Made by a program: the position numbers and the translations under genes. A DNA stretch of 64,000 bases. It comes from Akkermansiaceae bacterium. GTDB lineage: Bacteria; Verrucomicrobiota; Verrucomicrobiia; Verrucomicrobiales; Akkermansiaceae. The notes beneath the pieces were generated by a model. The model had not been told where the DNA came from and did not search any database. It saw only the letters and a program-made list of their open reading frames with translations. The stretch spans positions 3,023,226 through 3,087,225 of the forward strand of contig CP059069.1 in the NCBI GenBank assembly GCA_017798145.1. Reading direction: 5' to 3'. Each line of letters opens with the position of its first letter. The stretch's first letter is position 1. Below, in pieces: positions 1 to 7,797 of this stretch.

Positions 1-284
1 ACCTGTCGAATCCGGCGGCGGCCAAGACCGCGCTGATTTCCGGCTCTGTTTTCGGGGCGCTTTCGGCCATCTGGGGCTTCCTCCTGCTCAAGGGCCTGGG
101 CTTCGCGAAGTGGGCCGCGCTCGCCACCACCCTCCTGCTCTGTGCGGTATTCTCATGGCGATCCTTCGCCAGCTGGCAGAAATTCGCCGATGGCGAACCC
201 AAAGCCTTCGCCGCATCGCTCATCACCCTCATGCTCATCGGCTCTCTCGCGACCGCCGCAAGGCTCGTCGTAAAGAAAGCCTAG
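1..284 (+). CDS. TMEM14/UPF0136-like small membrane protein, 5' partial
   Basis: The reading frame enters from the window edge (first complete codon at base 3) and stops with TAG at 282-284, leaving about 93 visible residues. Three hydrophobic helices are visible, at roughly residues 10-32, 34-51 and 72-90, each rich in small residues. The pattern NPAAAKTALISG, a glycine-rich helix and a following SWxKFADGEPKAFAASLI loop resembles the TMEM14 (Tmemb_14, UPF0136) family of roughly 100-residue inner-membrane proteins, whose bacterial role is not established. Only the first few residues should be missing. The family call rests on remembered pattern similarity. Confidence 0.6.
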   Translation, partial: LSNPAAAKTALISGSVFGALSAIWGFLLLKGLGFAKWAALATTLLLCAVFSWRSFASWQKFADGEPKAFAASLITLMLIGSLATAARLVVKKA

Positions 285-406
285 CCGTTATCGCAATTGT
301 GATTGCAGGGATTCCTGGCGATCCGATCAATTCTCGTCGCTCCGGAAAATAGTGCGTTGTATTCGGCACCGGTCATCCATCCTCTTGAGTCGCACAGAAT
401 CCCTGC

Positions 407-1198
407 CTACTTCTCCCCAAGCACCTCCAGCATCGCACCCGCAGCGACGACCCCGAAGGTGGCGGTGACGTGGGTGGCGGTGCCGTAGCCGGTGGCGCAG
501 TTGAGGCGCATGTCGGCGTCTTCGGGGCGGGCGCAGGAAACCTCCCCGTCGCTGCCGGGATAGACGGGGGATTCGTCGGAAAAAACGGCCGGGATGCCCA
601 TGGGTTCCGGCTTCGAGCCCATCGGGACGGGCGGGAAACCATGATCCTTGCGGAGGGTTTTGCGGAGCTGGTGGAGGAGGGCGTCCTTGCCGCAGAATGC
701 CAGGTCGCGCACCGAGATCCTTGTCGCATCGCGCTTGCCGCCGGCTCCGCCGCAGGTGACGAGGGGTAGGCCGCGCCGCTTGCATTCCGCGATGAGCAAG
801 GCCTTGTGTTTCATTGAGTCGATCGCATCGATCACACCGTCCACCCCGCCGCCGAGCACTTGCTCCACGGAGCGTTCAGTGAAAAAACCTTCGATCACCT
901 CGAGTTCGCAGGCGGGGTTGATCGCCCGCACCCGCTCGGCCATGGCTGCGGTTTTCTGACGGCCGATCTGGCCGTCCATCGCGTGGAGCTGCCGGTTGAC
1001 GTTGGTGATGCAGATTTCATCGAGATCCACCATGCGGATTTTCCCGATACCGGATCGCGCCAGCGCCTCGACGGTCCACGATCCCACCCCGCCGATCCCG
1101 ACGACGACGACCCGCGCCGCCACGAAGTTCTGCAGCGCACGCACCCCGTAGAGCCGCGCGATCCCTCCGAAACGGTCTTTGGTTGCCTCGCTCAACAT
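407..1198 (-). CDS. tcdA: tRNA threonylcarbamoyladenosine dehydratase TcdA (CsdL)
   Basis: This E1/MoeB/ThiF-fold enzyme performs the ATP-dependent dehydration of t6A37 in tRNA to the cyclic form ct6A. It has 263 residues, close to the E. coli protein. A Rossmann nucleotide-binding stretch GIGGVGSW lies near residue 34, followed by VDLDEICITNVNRQLHA, where Asp and Arg contact ATP. VIDAID and VTCGGAGGK follow, and a C-terminal GYGTATHVTATFG motif closes the domain. The start is set at the ATG giving MLSEATKDRFGGIARLYG, which aligns with E. coli TcdA; an upstream in-frame start at 1243 would add 15 low-complexity residues. It is divergent from pdxA, and the gap holds an inverted repeat. Confidence 0.93.
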   Translation of the reverse strand: MLSEATKDRFGGIARLYGVRALQNFVAARVVVVGIGGVGSWTVEALARSGIGKIRMVDLDEICITNVNRQLHAMDGQIGRQKTAAMAERVRAINPACELEVIEGFFTERSVEQVLGGGVDGVIDAIDSMKHKALLIAECKRRGLPLVTCGGAGGKRDATRISVRDLAFCGKDALLHQLRKTLRKDHGFPPVPMGSKPEPMGIPAVFSDESPVYPGSDGEVSCARPEDADMRLNCATGYGTATHVTATFGVVAAGAMLEVLGEK

Positions 1199-1240
1199 CG
1201 CGGGAGAGTTTCCGGGCTGGCTCGTCACCTGGCAAGGCAA

Positions 1241-1305
1241 CAAGGAGGGGCGGTATGCCCGGCGATTTCACCACGCACCTGGCCACTGGATGCAGCCCCT
1301 CCTTG
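1241..1305. repeat. Inverted pair of the CAAGGAGGGG intergenic repeat
   Basis: CAAGGAGGGGC at 1241-1251 and its exact reverse complement GCCCCTCCTTG at 1295-1305 frame a 43-base loop between divergent tcdA and pdxA. The right arm read on the minus strand, CAAGGAGGGGCTGCATCC (1288-1305), matches 17 of 18 bases of the element at 7199 and is related to the one at 62541. It therefore looks like a member of a dispersed palindromic (REP-like) family. The function is unknown; it lies just upstream of both start codons and could affect either leader RNA. Confidence 0.6.
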
Positions 1306-1337
1306 ACCCGCCGCCCCACAGGCTTCATATCCATCCC

Positions 1338-2192
1338 ATGCCGGAAATCCTCATCACGCTCGGTGATCCCGCCGGGATAGGCCCGGAAGTCATCGATGCC
1401 GCCCTGGCTTCCGGCAAGCTTCCCGGAGGCTTCGATTTCCGTGTGATCGGGGACAGGTCCGCAGGGGTGCCGGGCAGGCCGACCCGTGAGTCCGCGCAGG
1501 CCGCGCTTGATGCTCTCCATGAAAGTGTCCGCCTTCTCCGGGAAACGGATGCCGCCGCCGTAGTCACTGGGCCGGTCTCCAAGGAGGGTTTGCAATCCGT
1601 CGGATTTCCCTTTCCCGGCCAGACGGAATTTTATGCGGACGCGTTCGGCTGCGAAGACTACGGGATGCTGCTCACCGGCCCGACCCTTACCGTCGGCCTG
1701 GCGACAATCCACAATTCACTCGCCGATGTGCCGCGGCTTCTTACGGAGAAGGCCATCATCCGGATCGGCTGCCTGACGGCGGATTTCCTGCGGAAAAAAG
1801 GCATGAGATCACCGCACATCGCTGTCTGCGGGCTCAATCCCCACGCCGGGGAGAACGGAGCCTTCGGCAGCGAGGAAAAGGCCGTCATTGTGCCCGCCGT
1901 CGCCGCGCTCAATGCGACAGGCCTCGCCGCCTTCACCGGGCCGCATGTGCCGGATGCGATTTTCCGCGATGCGGCGCAGGGGAAATTCGATGCCGTCCTG
2001 GCGATGTATCACGACCAGGGGCTGATCCCGTTAAAGTTGTTAGATTTCGACGAGGCGGTGAACGCCACCCTTGGCCTGCCCAAGCCCCGCACCAGCCCGG
2101 ATCATGGCACCGCCTTTTCCATCGCCGGGAAAGGCCATGCGACCCCCGACTCCATGATCGCCGCGATCCGCCTGGCCTGCGCCCTGGCCTGA
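1338..2192 (+). CDS. pdxA: 4-hydroxythreonine-4-phosphate dehydrogenase PdxA
   Basis: PdxA oxidises 4-phosphohydroxy-L-threonine with NAD(P)+ in the DXP-dependent pyridoxal phosphate pathway. Family signatures appear in order: LGDPAGIGPE (about residue 8), VTGPVSK (74), IHNSLADVP with a metal-ligand histidine (122), GLNPHAGENGAFG (163), YHDQGLIPLK (221) and TSPDHGTAF (252). At 284 residues it is shorter than the usual 320-330. The missing length is in the N-terminal part, before VTGPVSK, while all ligand motifs are kept, so a working enzyme is likely. The start is the ATG just before PEILITLGDP; the frame is open further upstream but that part has no family similarity. Confidence 0.93.
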   Translation: MPEILITLGDPAGIGPEVIDAALASGKLPGGFDFRVIGDRSAGVPGRPTRESAQAALDALHESVRLLRETDAAAVVTGPVSKEGLQSVGFPFPGQTEFYADAFGCEDYGMLLTGPTLTVGLATIHNSLADVPRLLTEKAIIRIGCLTADFLRKKGMRSPHIAVCGLNPHAGENGAFGSEEKAVIVPAVAALNATGLAAFTGPHVPDAIFRDAAQGKFDAVLAMYHDQGLIPLKLLDFDEAVNATLGLPKPRTSPDHGTAFSIAGKGHATPDSMIAAIRLACALA

Positions 2193-2317
2193 TTCCTTGA
2201 ATTCCAAATGGTAGGGCTGATCCGGCCGAGGCCGAAGCGTCCCGGCCATGGATGAAATCCTTGCGAAACCTCCACCCTTGCGGAAACGGAGCAAAGGAGT
2301 ATCTTGGCCACATCGCG

Positions 2318-2701
2318 ATGCGTTGTTTCTCAGTCATATTGTTTGCGGCCATGTCTGCGGTTCTGCCGCTGGCTGGTGTGCAGCGATATTTCTGCACCAT
2401 GAACATGGAGTTTGTGCAGGGTGCGGATGACTGCCCGGCGGAGCCGAAAAGCTGCTGTGCGAAAAAGGAAAAGCACAAGCCCACGGAACCGGATTGCATG
2501 GCTTCCGCAAAGCTCCTGCCCAATGCCGACAAGCATACCCCCATCCATATCCCTTCCGCAGATGGCGTTTGGGAAACGATCCCTGTGACATTCCAGGACT
2601 CCATGCCGACCCGCCTCGCCGGGCCTGTGTATGTGGAAACAGAGCGTGCCCCTCCGGATCGGTCGGGCTTGTACGCCGATTTCCGGCGGCTGTTGATTTG
2701 A
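2318..2701 (+). CDS. Small cysteine-rich exported protein, first gene of the ABC export cassette
   Basis: A 127-residue protein not recognised as a named family. Residues 3-21 form a hydrophobic signal-like segment (FSVILFAAMSAVLPLAGV). The mature part holds five cysteines (26, 39, 46, 47, 60), in YFCTMNMEF, DDCPAEPKSCC and PTEPDC, set in a Lys/His/Glu-rich stretch. This suggests a periplasmic thiol or metal-binding protein, which is inference only. An AAAGGAG sequence lies at 2293-2299, about 18 bases before the ATG, which is farther than usual. It is followed 92 bases later by the adaptor, ATPase, two permeases and another Cys-rich lipoprotein, so it probably belongs to that transport system. 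Confidence 0.6.
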   Translation: MRCFSVILFAAMSAVLPLAGVQRYFCTMNMEFVQGADDCPAEPKSCCAKKEKHKPTEPDCMASAKLLPNADKHTPIHIPSADGVWETIPVTFQDSMPTRLAGPVYVETERAPPDRSGLYADFRRLLI

Positions 2702-2792
2702 AGGTCGGAGGCTGGACTCACGCCCGGCGCTGTCCGCTGTGGCATTTCCGTTCCCCGGGAAATTTCCCGCGACCTTCAAACACCAGAAAACC

Positions 2793-4178
2793 ATGTCAAC
2801 CACAGGCCCATCCATCGGCCATATCCTTGAAACCAGCGAAGCTCCGAAATCCGCCAAGGCGCGGCTTGGTGCATGGCTGTTGCCGCTTGCCGTCATTCTG
2901 GGTTTTGCCCTGCTCTTCGCTGTCCTTTTCCGCGACCGCCTGCTGCCGGCCAAAGCCGTGCGGGTTTTTCCCGCCGTCGCAATCGCTGAGCAGGGAGAGG
3001 CTCCCGCGAAGGAAACTTCCGCCGGCAAGCTCCTGTTCCAGGCATCCGGATGGATCGAGCCGGACCCGCTGCCGATCAAGGCGACCGCCCTCACCGATGG
3101 CATCGTCGAGGAAGTCCATGTGCTGGAGGGCGAGCTAGTGAAAAAAGGCGATCCGCTCGCCAGCCTGATCGGAGTCGACACCCGCATCGAGCGCGACCTG
3201 ATGGCGGCGAAGCTGGAGGATCTCAAGGCATCCTTCGACGCGCATTGCGTCGGCACGCAGATCCAGCTGAAAAAGATGGATGCGGGGAAAGCCGCGCTGG
3301 CCATCGCACAGGCCGATGCCGACGAGGCGGCGGACAAGCTCGCCCGCTATGAAAGGATCAGCGAAGGCGCCATCACCCAGGATGAGCGGATCGCTATCCG
3401 CTACGACCACACCCGCAAGCTTGCGGAAGTGGATGCCGCAAAGGCGCGGATCGGCGAGATCGCAGAGAACCTTAACAGGATCGCCTACGAGGTGCTCGCG
3501 CTGCAATCGCGGATCAGGGGCGCGGAACATGATCTGGAGAAGGCCGAGCTTGCCCACAGCCGCACCAAGATCACCGCACCGGTGGATGGGCGGGTGCTTG
3601 CCCTGATGGCCTCGCCGGGACAGAAAAAAATGGTCGGCATGGATGAGGAGGACAGCGCAACGGTCGCGGTGCTCTACGATCCCGATCACCTCCAGGTGCG
3701 GGTCGATGTGCCGCTGGCGGACGCGGCGGGGCTGAGCGTCGGCCAGCGCGCGAAGATCCGCTGCAACCTCCTCCCGGACCAGGTTTTCGAGGGCGAGGTC
3801 ACGCGCATCGAGGGAGCCGCCGACCTCCAGCGCAACACCCTCCAGGCCAAAGTCCGGATAGAGAGCCCCAGCGAAAAGATGCGCCCGGAAATGCTCTCAC
3901 GGGTCGAGTTTTTCGAGACATCCCTCTCCGGTGGAAATGCGGCGGGAGGCCCCGAGATCTCCGTCTATGTCCCGGCGGCGGCGGTTTCCGGTGGCTCCGT
4001 CTGGATCTGTGACGCCGATTCCCTGCGCGCGGAGAAACGCCCCGTCACCACCGGCGCAACGCGCGAAAACCTGGTCCGCATCAGCGAGGGTGTCCGCCCC
4101 GGCGAGTGGGTGGTGTCCGACCCCGCAGGGCTGGAACCCGGCCAACGCCTCAAACCCCTTTTCCAAGAAAAACCATGA
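2793..4178 (+). CDS. HlyD-type periplasmic adaptor (membrane fusion protein)
   Basis: This 461-residue adaptor would link an inner-membrane ABC exporter to outer components. It has an N-terminal anchor at about residues 28-50 (AWLLPLAVILGFALLFAVLF) and then a split biotinyl-lipoyl domain, first half ALTDGIVEEVHVLEGELVKKGD and second half TKITAPVDGRVLALMASPGQ. Between them lies a long Ala/Glu/Lys-rich coiled-coil hairpin (about residues 130-250). A beta-barrel region with VRVDVPLADAAGLSVGQRAK follows. The start is the ATG giving MSTTGPSIGH; an earlier in-frame start would add 18 unrelated residues. Its stop overlaps the ATPase start as ATGA, which implies translational coupling. Confidence 0.88.
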   Translation: MSTTGPSIGHILETSEAPKSAKARLGAWLLPLAVILGFALLFAVLFRDRLLPAKAVRVFPAVAIAEQGEAPAKETSAGKLLFQASGWIEPDPLPIKATALTDGIVEEVHVLEGELVKKGDPLASLIGVDTRIERDLMAAKLEDLKASFDAHCVGTQIQLKKMDAGKAALAIAQADADEAADKLARYERISEGAITQDERIAIRYDHTRKLAEVDAAKARIGEIAENLNRIAYEVLALQSRIRGAEHDLEKAELAHSRTKITAPVDGRVLALMASPGQKKMVGMDEEDSATVAVLYDPDHLQVRVDVPLADAAGLSVGQRAKIRCNLLPDQVFEGEVTRIEGAADLQRNTLQAKVRIESPSEKMRPEMLSRVEFFETSLSGGNAAGGPEISVYVPAAAVSGGSVWICDADSLRAEKRPVTTGATRENLVRISEGVRPGEWVVSDPAGLEPGQRLKPLFQEKP

Positions 4179-4864
4179 TCTCCTGCAGAGACATCACGAA
4201 ATCCTACCGCAAGGGCGCGAACCTCGTCACGCCCCTCGAAAAGCTGAACCTGGAAGTCCCGCAGGGCGAGTTCCTCGCGCTCATGGGCCCGTCCGGATCG
4301 GGGAAAACCACCCTGCTCAACCTGATCTCCGGCATCGACACCCCCAGCTCCGGCTCGCTGGAAATCAACGGCGAGGACATCACCGGATTTTCCAGGAAAC
4401 GGCTCACCAAATGGCGCTCGGAAAACGTCGGCTACATCTTCCAGCTCTACCACCTGATCCCTGTCCTGACAGCCTTCGAGAACGTCGAGCTGCCGCTGCT
4501 CATCACCTCCATGAGCCGGGCGGAGAGGAGGAAAAAGGTCGCTGCCGTGCTCGATCTGGTCGGCCTTGCGGATCGCTCCGACCACACGCCGGCCGAGCTT
4601 TCCGGCGGGCAGGAACAGAGGGTTGCCATCGCGCGGGCGCTGGTGGCAAACCCCGCCCTGCTGGTCGCGGACGAGCCGACCGGCGACCTCGACCGCGAGT
4701 CCGCCACGCACATCCTCGATCTGCTGCACACACTTGCGCGGGATCACGGCAAGACCATCGTCATGGTGACGCACGATGCCCGCGCCGCCGCCGCCGCAGA
4801 CCGCACGTTGCACCTTGAGAAAGGCAAGCTCCTCACCGAAGACCCTAACAGGACACCCGCATGA
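4175..4864 (+). CDS. ABC transporter ATP-binding protein (LolD/MacB-type)
   Basis: A 229-residue nucleotide-binding subunit with every catalytic motif: Walker A GPSGSGKTT (38-46), Q-loop Gln 90 in YIFQLYHLIP, signature LSGGQEQRVAIARAL (142-156), Walker B LLVADEPTGDLD (162-173) and H-loop MVTHD with His 200. The Phe-Gln-Leu-Tyr-His-Leu-Ile-Pro run and the TGDLD motif are typical of the LolD/MacB/FtsE class, which powers mechanotransmission exporters rather than classical import. Both ends overlap neighbours by ATGA (4175-4178 and 4861-4864), so adaptor, ATPase and first permease are almost certainly co-translated. The substrate is unknown. Confidence 0.93.
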   Translation: MISCRDITKSYRKGANLVTPLEKLNLEVPQGEFLALMGPSGSGKTTLLNLISGIDTPSSGSLEINGEDITGFSRKRLTKWRSENVGYIFQLYHLIPVLTAFENVELPLLITSMSRAERRKKVAAVLDLVGLADRSDHTPAELSGGQEQRVAIARALVANPALLVADEPTGDLDRESATHILDLLHTLARDHGKTIVMVTHDARAAAAADRTLHLEKGKLLTEDPNRTPA

Positions 4865-6000
4865 CCGCGCTATTGCAACTCGCCCTGAAACAGCTCGCCC
4901 GCCACCGCCTGCGGACGGCGCTGACCGTGCTCGGCGTCGCGTCCGGCATGTTCCTTTTCACCTCCGTGGAGACCTTGCAGCGGTCGCTGGGAGCGGCCAC
5001 CGAGGAGACGGCGGCGGATACCACGCTGGTGGTGTACCGCGAGAACCGCTTCTGCCCCATGGCCAGCCAGCTGCCCGAGCATTACGCCGATGAGATCCGG
5101 CAAATCCCGAACGTCCGCGAGGTCATTCCCATCAAGATCATCGTGAACAACTGCGGGGCCAGCCTGGATGTCATCACCTTCCGCGGCGTCCCCGAAGGCC
5201 TGCTCACCAAGTTCGCGCCCGAGATCGAGGTCTTCGACGGCTCGGCGGCGGAGTGGTCGAAGCGCAGTGACGCCGCCTTGCTCGGCGAGCAGTTCGCGAA
5301 ACGCCGCGGGCTCAAGCCGGGCGACAAGTTCGATGCGGTGGGCATCACGGTTTACGTCGCGGGCATCATCCGCTCGCCCTTTCCGCAGGACAACAACGTC
5401 GCCTACGTCCACCTCGATTTCCTCCAGCAGGCATCGCGCACCGGGCTGGGGATCGTCACGCAATTCAATGTGCGGGTCGAGAAATCGGCCGACCTGAAAC
5501 CGGTGGCGGAGGCCATCGACGCCCGTTTCAAATCCGACCAGCAGCCGACCAACACCCGCCCGGAGAAAGCCTTTTTCGCGGAAACCGCAGGCCAACTCAT
5601 CGAGTTGATCGGCTTCACCCGCTGGCTGGGATTGGGCGCGGTGCTGGCGGTCATCGCCCTCGTGGCAAATTCCATCCTGCTCATGGTGCGCAGCCGCGTG
5701 AAGGAGAACGCCGTGCTCCGCACCATCGGCTACCCCGGCCGTGCGATCATGTTCCTGGTTCTCAGCGAGGGCGGGATGCTCGGGCTCGCGGGCGGCATCG
5801 CAGGGGCGGGCTTGGCATGGGTTTTCCTGCGCTGGCAGAGCTTCACCATGGGCAGCGAGGGGCACACCCTCGCCGTCCTGCCGGAGCTTTCCACCGTCCT
5901 TTTCGCGAGCGGCGCGGCCCTGGTGCTGGGCGTGGTGGCTTCGCTCCATCCGGCCATCGTCGCCATCCGCCAACCCATCGTGAAATCACTTAGGTCATGA
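4861..6000 (+). CDS. FtsX-like (DevC/MacB-type) ABC permease 1
   Basis: A 379-residue permease with the FtsX/MacB plan. Helix 1 lies at about residues 18-36 (RTALTVLGVASGMFLFTSV), a periplasmic domain spans about 40-255, and three helices cluster near 258-278, 295-325 and 340-365. The C-terminal part carries the family feature of a loop after helix 2 (RSRVKENAVLRTIGYPGRAI) that contacts the ATPase. The periplasmic domain has isolated cysteines in ENRFCPMASQ and VNNCGAS, which is notable beside two Cys-rich partners. The ATG overlaps the ATPase stop. No peptidase or lipase domain is fused. Confidence 0.88.
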   Translation: MTALLQLALKQLARHRLRTALTVLGVASGMFLFTSVETLQRSLGAATEETAADTTLVVYRENRFCPMASQLPEHYADEIRQIPNVREVIPIKIIVNNCGASLDVITFRGVPEGLLTKFAPEIEVFDGSAAEWSKRSDAALLGEQFAKRRGLKPGDKFDAVGITVYVAGIIRSPFPQDNNVAYVHLDFLQQASRTGLGIVTQFNVRVEKSADLKPVAEAIDARFKSDQQPTNTRPEKAFFAETAGQLIELIGFTRWLGLGAVLAVIALVANSILLMVRSRVKENAVLRTIGYPGRAIMFLVLSEGGMLGLAGGIAGAGLAWVFLRWQSFTMGSEGHTLAVLPELSTVLFASGAALVLGVVASLHPAIVAIRQPIVKSLRS

Positions 6001-6044
6001 AATAGAATCTTCCTTGAGGATTGAATTCTGAAAGTTGAGTTTTA

Positions 6045-7193
6045 ATGCTGCCACTATCATACGCCCTGCGGAATCTTTTCCGCGACAAGTCCCGGCTCGT
6101 GCAGACGGTGGGCGGGTCCGCGCTTGTGGTGCTGCTCATCATGGCGGCGACGGCGCTGAACGGCGGGATGGCGAGAACCCTTTCCGCCTCCGGCTCGCCG
6201 CACAACGCGATCCTGCTGGGTGCGGGCAGCGAGGAAAGCATCCAGCGCAGCGAGGTCAGCGCTTTGTTAGGCGGCATCGCCGAGGCATCGATCCCCGGCG
6301 TTTCCACGATACTCGGCAAGCCCGCCGTTTCCCCTGAGATCCACTACATGACATTTTTGGAAACGCCCGCCGGCGGGAAAGGGCAGGGGCTTTTCCGTGG
6401 CGTGACTCCCAAGGCGCTGCTGGTGCATCCCGAAGTGCGCATCACCAGCGGCACTTTTCCCGGAGCGGGCGAGGTCATGCTCGGCAGGCTCGCATGGCGC
6501 AAGCTCGGCCTTCCCGCGGAAAGCCTGATGCCCGGTTCCAAGGTCATCATCGACGGCGCGGAGCTCACCGTCTCCGGCATCTTCGCCGCCCCCGGCACCG
6601 TCATGGAATCCGAAATCTGGGCTGCCATCGGCGATCTCCATATGCTCGCCCAGCGCGAGACCGTCTCCTGTGTGGTGATGAAAATGGAAACCCTGAGGGA
6701 TTTCGCGGAAGCCGAGCTTTTCAGCCAGCAGCGGCTCGACCTGGAGCTCACGGCGATGCGGGAAAGCGATTACTATGCGGCGCTCAGCGATTTCTACCGC
6801 CCGCTGCGCATCATGACCTGGATCACCGCCGGGCTCGTCGCCGCCGGGGCGGTCTTCGGCGGATTCAACACCCTCTATGCAGCCTTCGCCTCCCGCATCC
6901 GCGAGCTGGCCACGCTCCAAGCCATCGGCTTCGGGCGGGCGGCGGTGTTTTTCAGCCTCGTGCAGGAAAGCCTCGTCGCATGCCTCGCCGGCACCCTGCT
7001 CGCCTCCGTGCTCGCCATCTTCCTTCTGGATGGCTTGACGATTCCCTTTTCCATCGGCGCGTTCACGCTTACCGTTTCACCGGCGGTGGCGGTTGTCGGC
7101 CTTGTGGCCGGCACGCTGCTCGGCGTCATCGGCTCCATCCCGCCCGCCATACGCTGCCTCCAGCCATCATTGCCGAAAGCCCTGCGATCATAA
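6045..7193 (+). CDS. FtsX-like ABC permease 2
   Basis: A second permease of almost equal size (382 residues) and the same topology: an N-terminal helix near residues 22-42 (GGSALVVLLIMAATALNG), a periplasmic domain, and helices near 258-280, 300-330 and 345-370. The loop SRIRELATLQAIGFGRAAVF is the FtsX-family coupling segment. Sequence similarity to permease 1 is low apart from these features, so the pair probably forms a heterodimer around the single ATPase. The gap from permease 1 is 44 bases. It is followed by a palindromic repeat and the lipoprotein gene. Confidence 0.87.
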   Translation: MLPLSYALRNLFRDKSRLVQTVGGSALVVLLIMAATALNGGMARTLSASGSPHNAILLGAGSEESIQRSEVSALLGGIAEASIPGVSTILGKPAVSPEIHYMTFLETPAGGKGQGLFRGVTPKALLVHPEVRITSGTFPGAGEVMLGRLAWRKLGLPAESLMPGSKVIIDGAELTVSGIFAAPGTVMESEIWAAIGDLHMLAQRETVSCVVMKMETLRDFAEAELFSQQRLDLELTAMRESDYYAALSDFYRPLRIMTWITAGLVAAGAVFGGFNTLYAAFASRIRELATLQAIGFGRAAVFFSLVQESLVACLAGTLLASVLAIFLLDGLTIPFSIGAFTLTVSPAVAVVGLVAGTLLGVIGSIPPAIRCLQPSLPKALRS

Positions 7194-7198
7194 CCTAG

Positions 7199-7228
7199 CA
7201 AGGAGGGGCCGCATCCTGCGGCCCCTCC
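7199..7228 (+). repeat. Palindromic intergenic repeat (perfect 12-bp stem)
   Basis: GGAGGGGCCGCA (7202-7213) and TGCGGCCCCTCC (7217-7228) form a perfect 12-bp stem with a TCC loop, in the 58-base gap between permease 2 and the lipoprotein gene. There is no T-run on either side, so it is not a standard intrinsic terminator. Bases 7199-7224 match 23 of 26 positions of the element at 62541, and the first 18 bases match the reverse complement of 1288-1305 at 17 positions. It may stabilise the upstream mRNA or lower expression of the downstream gene. Confidence 0.7.
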
Positions 7229-7251
7229 CTGGGAAAAACAAAACCAAGACC

Positions 7252-7794
7252 ATGAAAACCACAATCACGCTATCCGCCATCCTCGCCGCGCTCGCATTCA
7301 GCGCCTGCAAGGAATCCGCAACCACCGCCACATCCGAGCAAGCCATCGCCCCCGATCCCGTCCTGGAGAGATTCTTCACCGATGAACCCATCGCGGATGC
7401 CCGGCAGATCACCGCCGTGAGAGCCACCGTCAAGCCTGGCGACGGGATCACCCTCACCGGCCTGGTGATGGGCAGGACAAAAGTCTTCGTCGATGGCCGC
7501 GCATCCTTCGTTCTCGGCGACAGGACGACACTCACCCCATGCAGCGACATGGGCGAGGACGACCACTGCCCGACACCCTGGGATGCCTGCTGCGACTCCA
7601 AGGAAGACCTCCTCAACGGCATCGCCTCCATCCAGATCGTCGGCGAGGACGGTCGCGTCCTTTCCGGAAACATCAAAGGCACGAAAGGCCTCAAGGAACT
7701 CAGCAAGGTGACTGTGACAGGCACCGTCGCCGAGCAATCGACCGCCGATTCCCTCATCGTCAACGCGACCAAGATCCACGTTGGCGAGCCATAG
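7252..7794 (+). CDS. Cysteine-rich lipoprotein of the ABC export cassette
   Basis: A 180-residue protein with a lipoprotein signal ending in LAFSAC (Cys 19). The mature part has an OB-like beta-rich look (TLTGLVMGRTKVFVDGRASFVLGD ... VTVTGTVAEQS) interrupted by a cysteine cluster, TPCSDMGEDDHCPTPWDACCD, holding four cysteines and several acids. A metal or redox role is plausible but inferred. Its frame does not overlap the permease, but it lies 58 bases downstream in the same direction and shares the double-Cys feature with the first gene of the cassette. Not recognised as a characterised family. Confidence 0.72.
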   Translation: MKTTITLSAILAALAFSACKESATTATSEQAIAPDPVLERFFTDEPIADARQITAVRATVKPGDGITLTGLVMGRTKVFVDGRASFVLGDRTTLTPCSDMGEDDHCPTPWDACCDSKEDLLNGIASIQIVGEDGRVLSGNIKGTKGLKELSKVTVTGTVAEQSTADSLIVNATKIHVGEP

Positions 7795-7797
7795 TTC

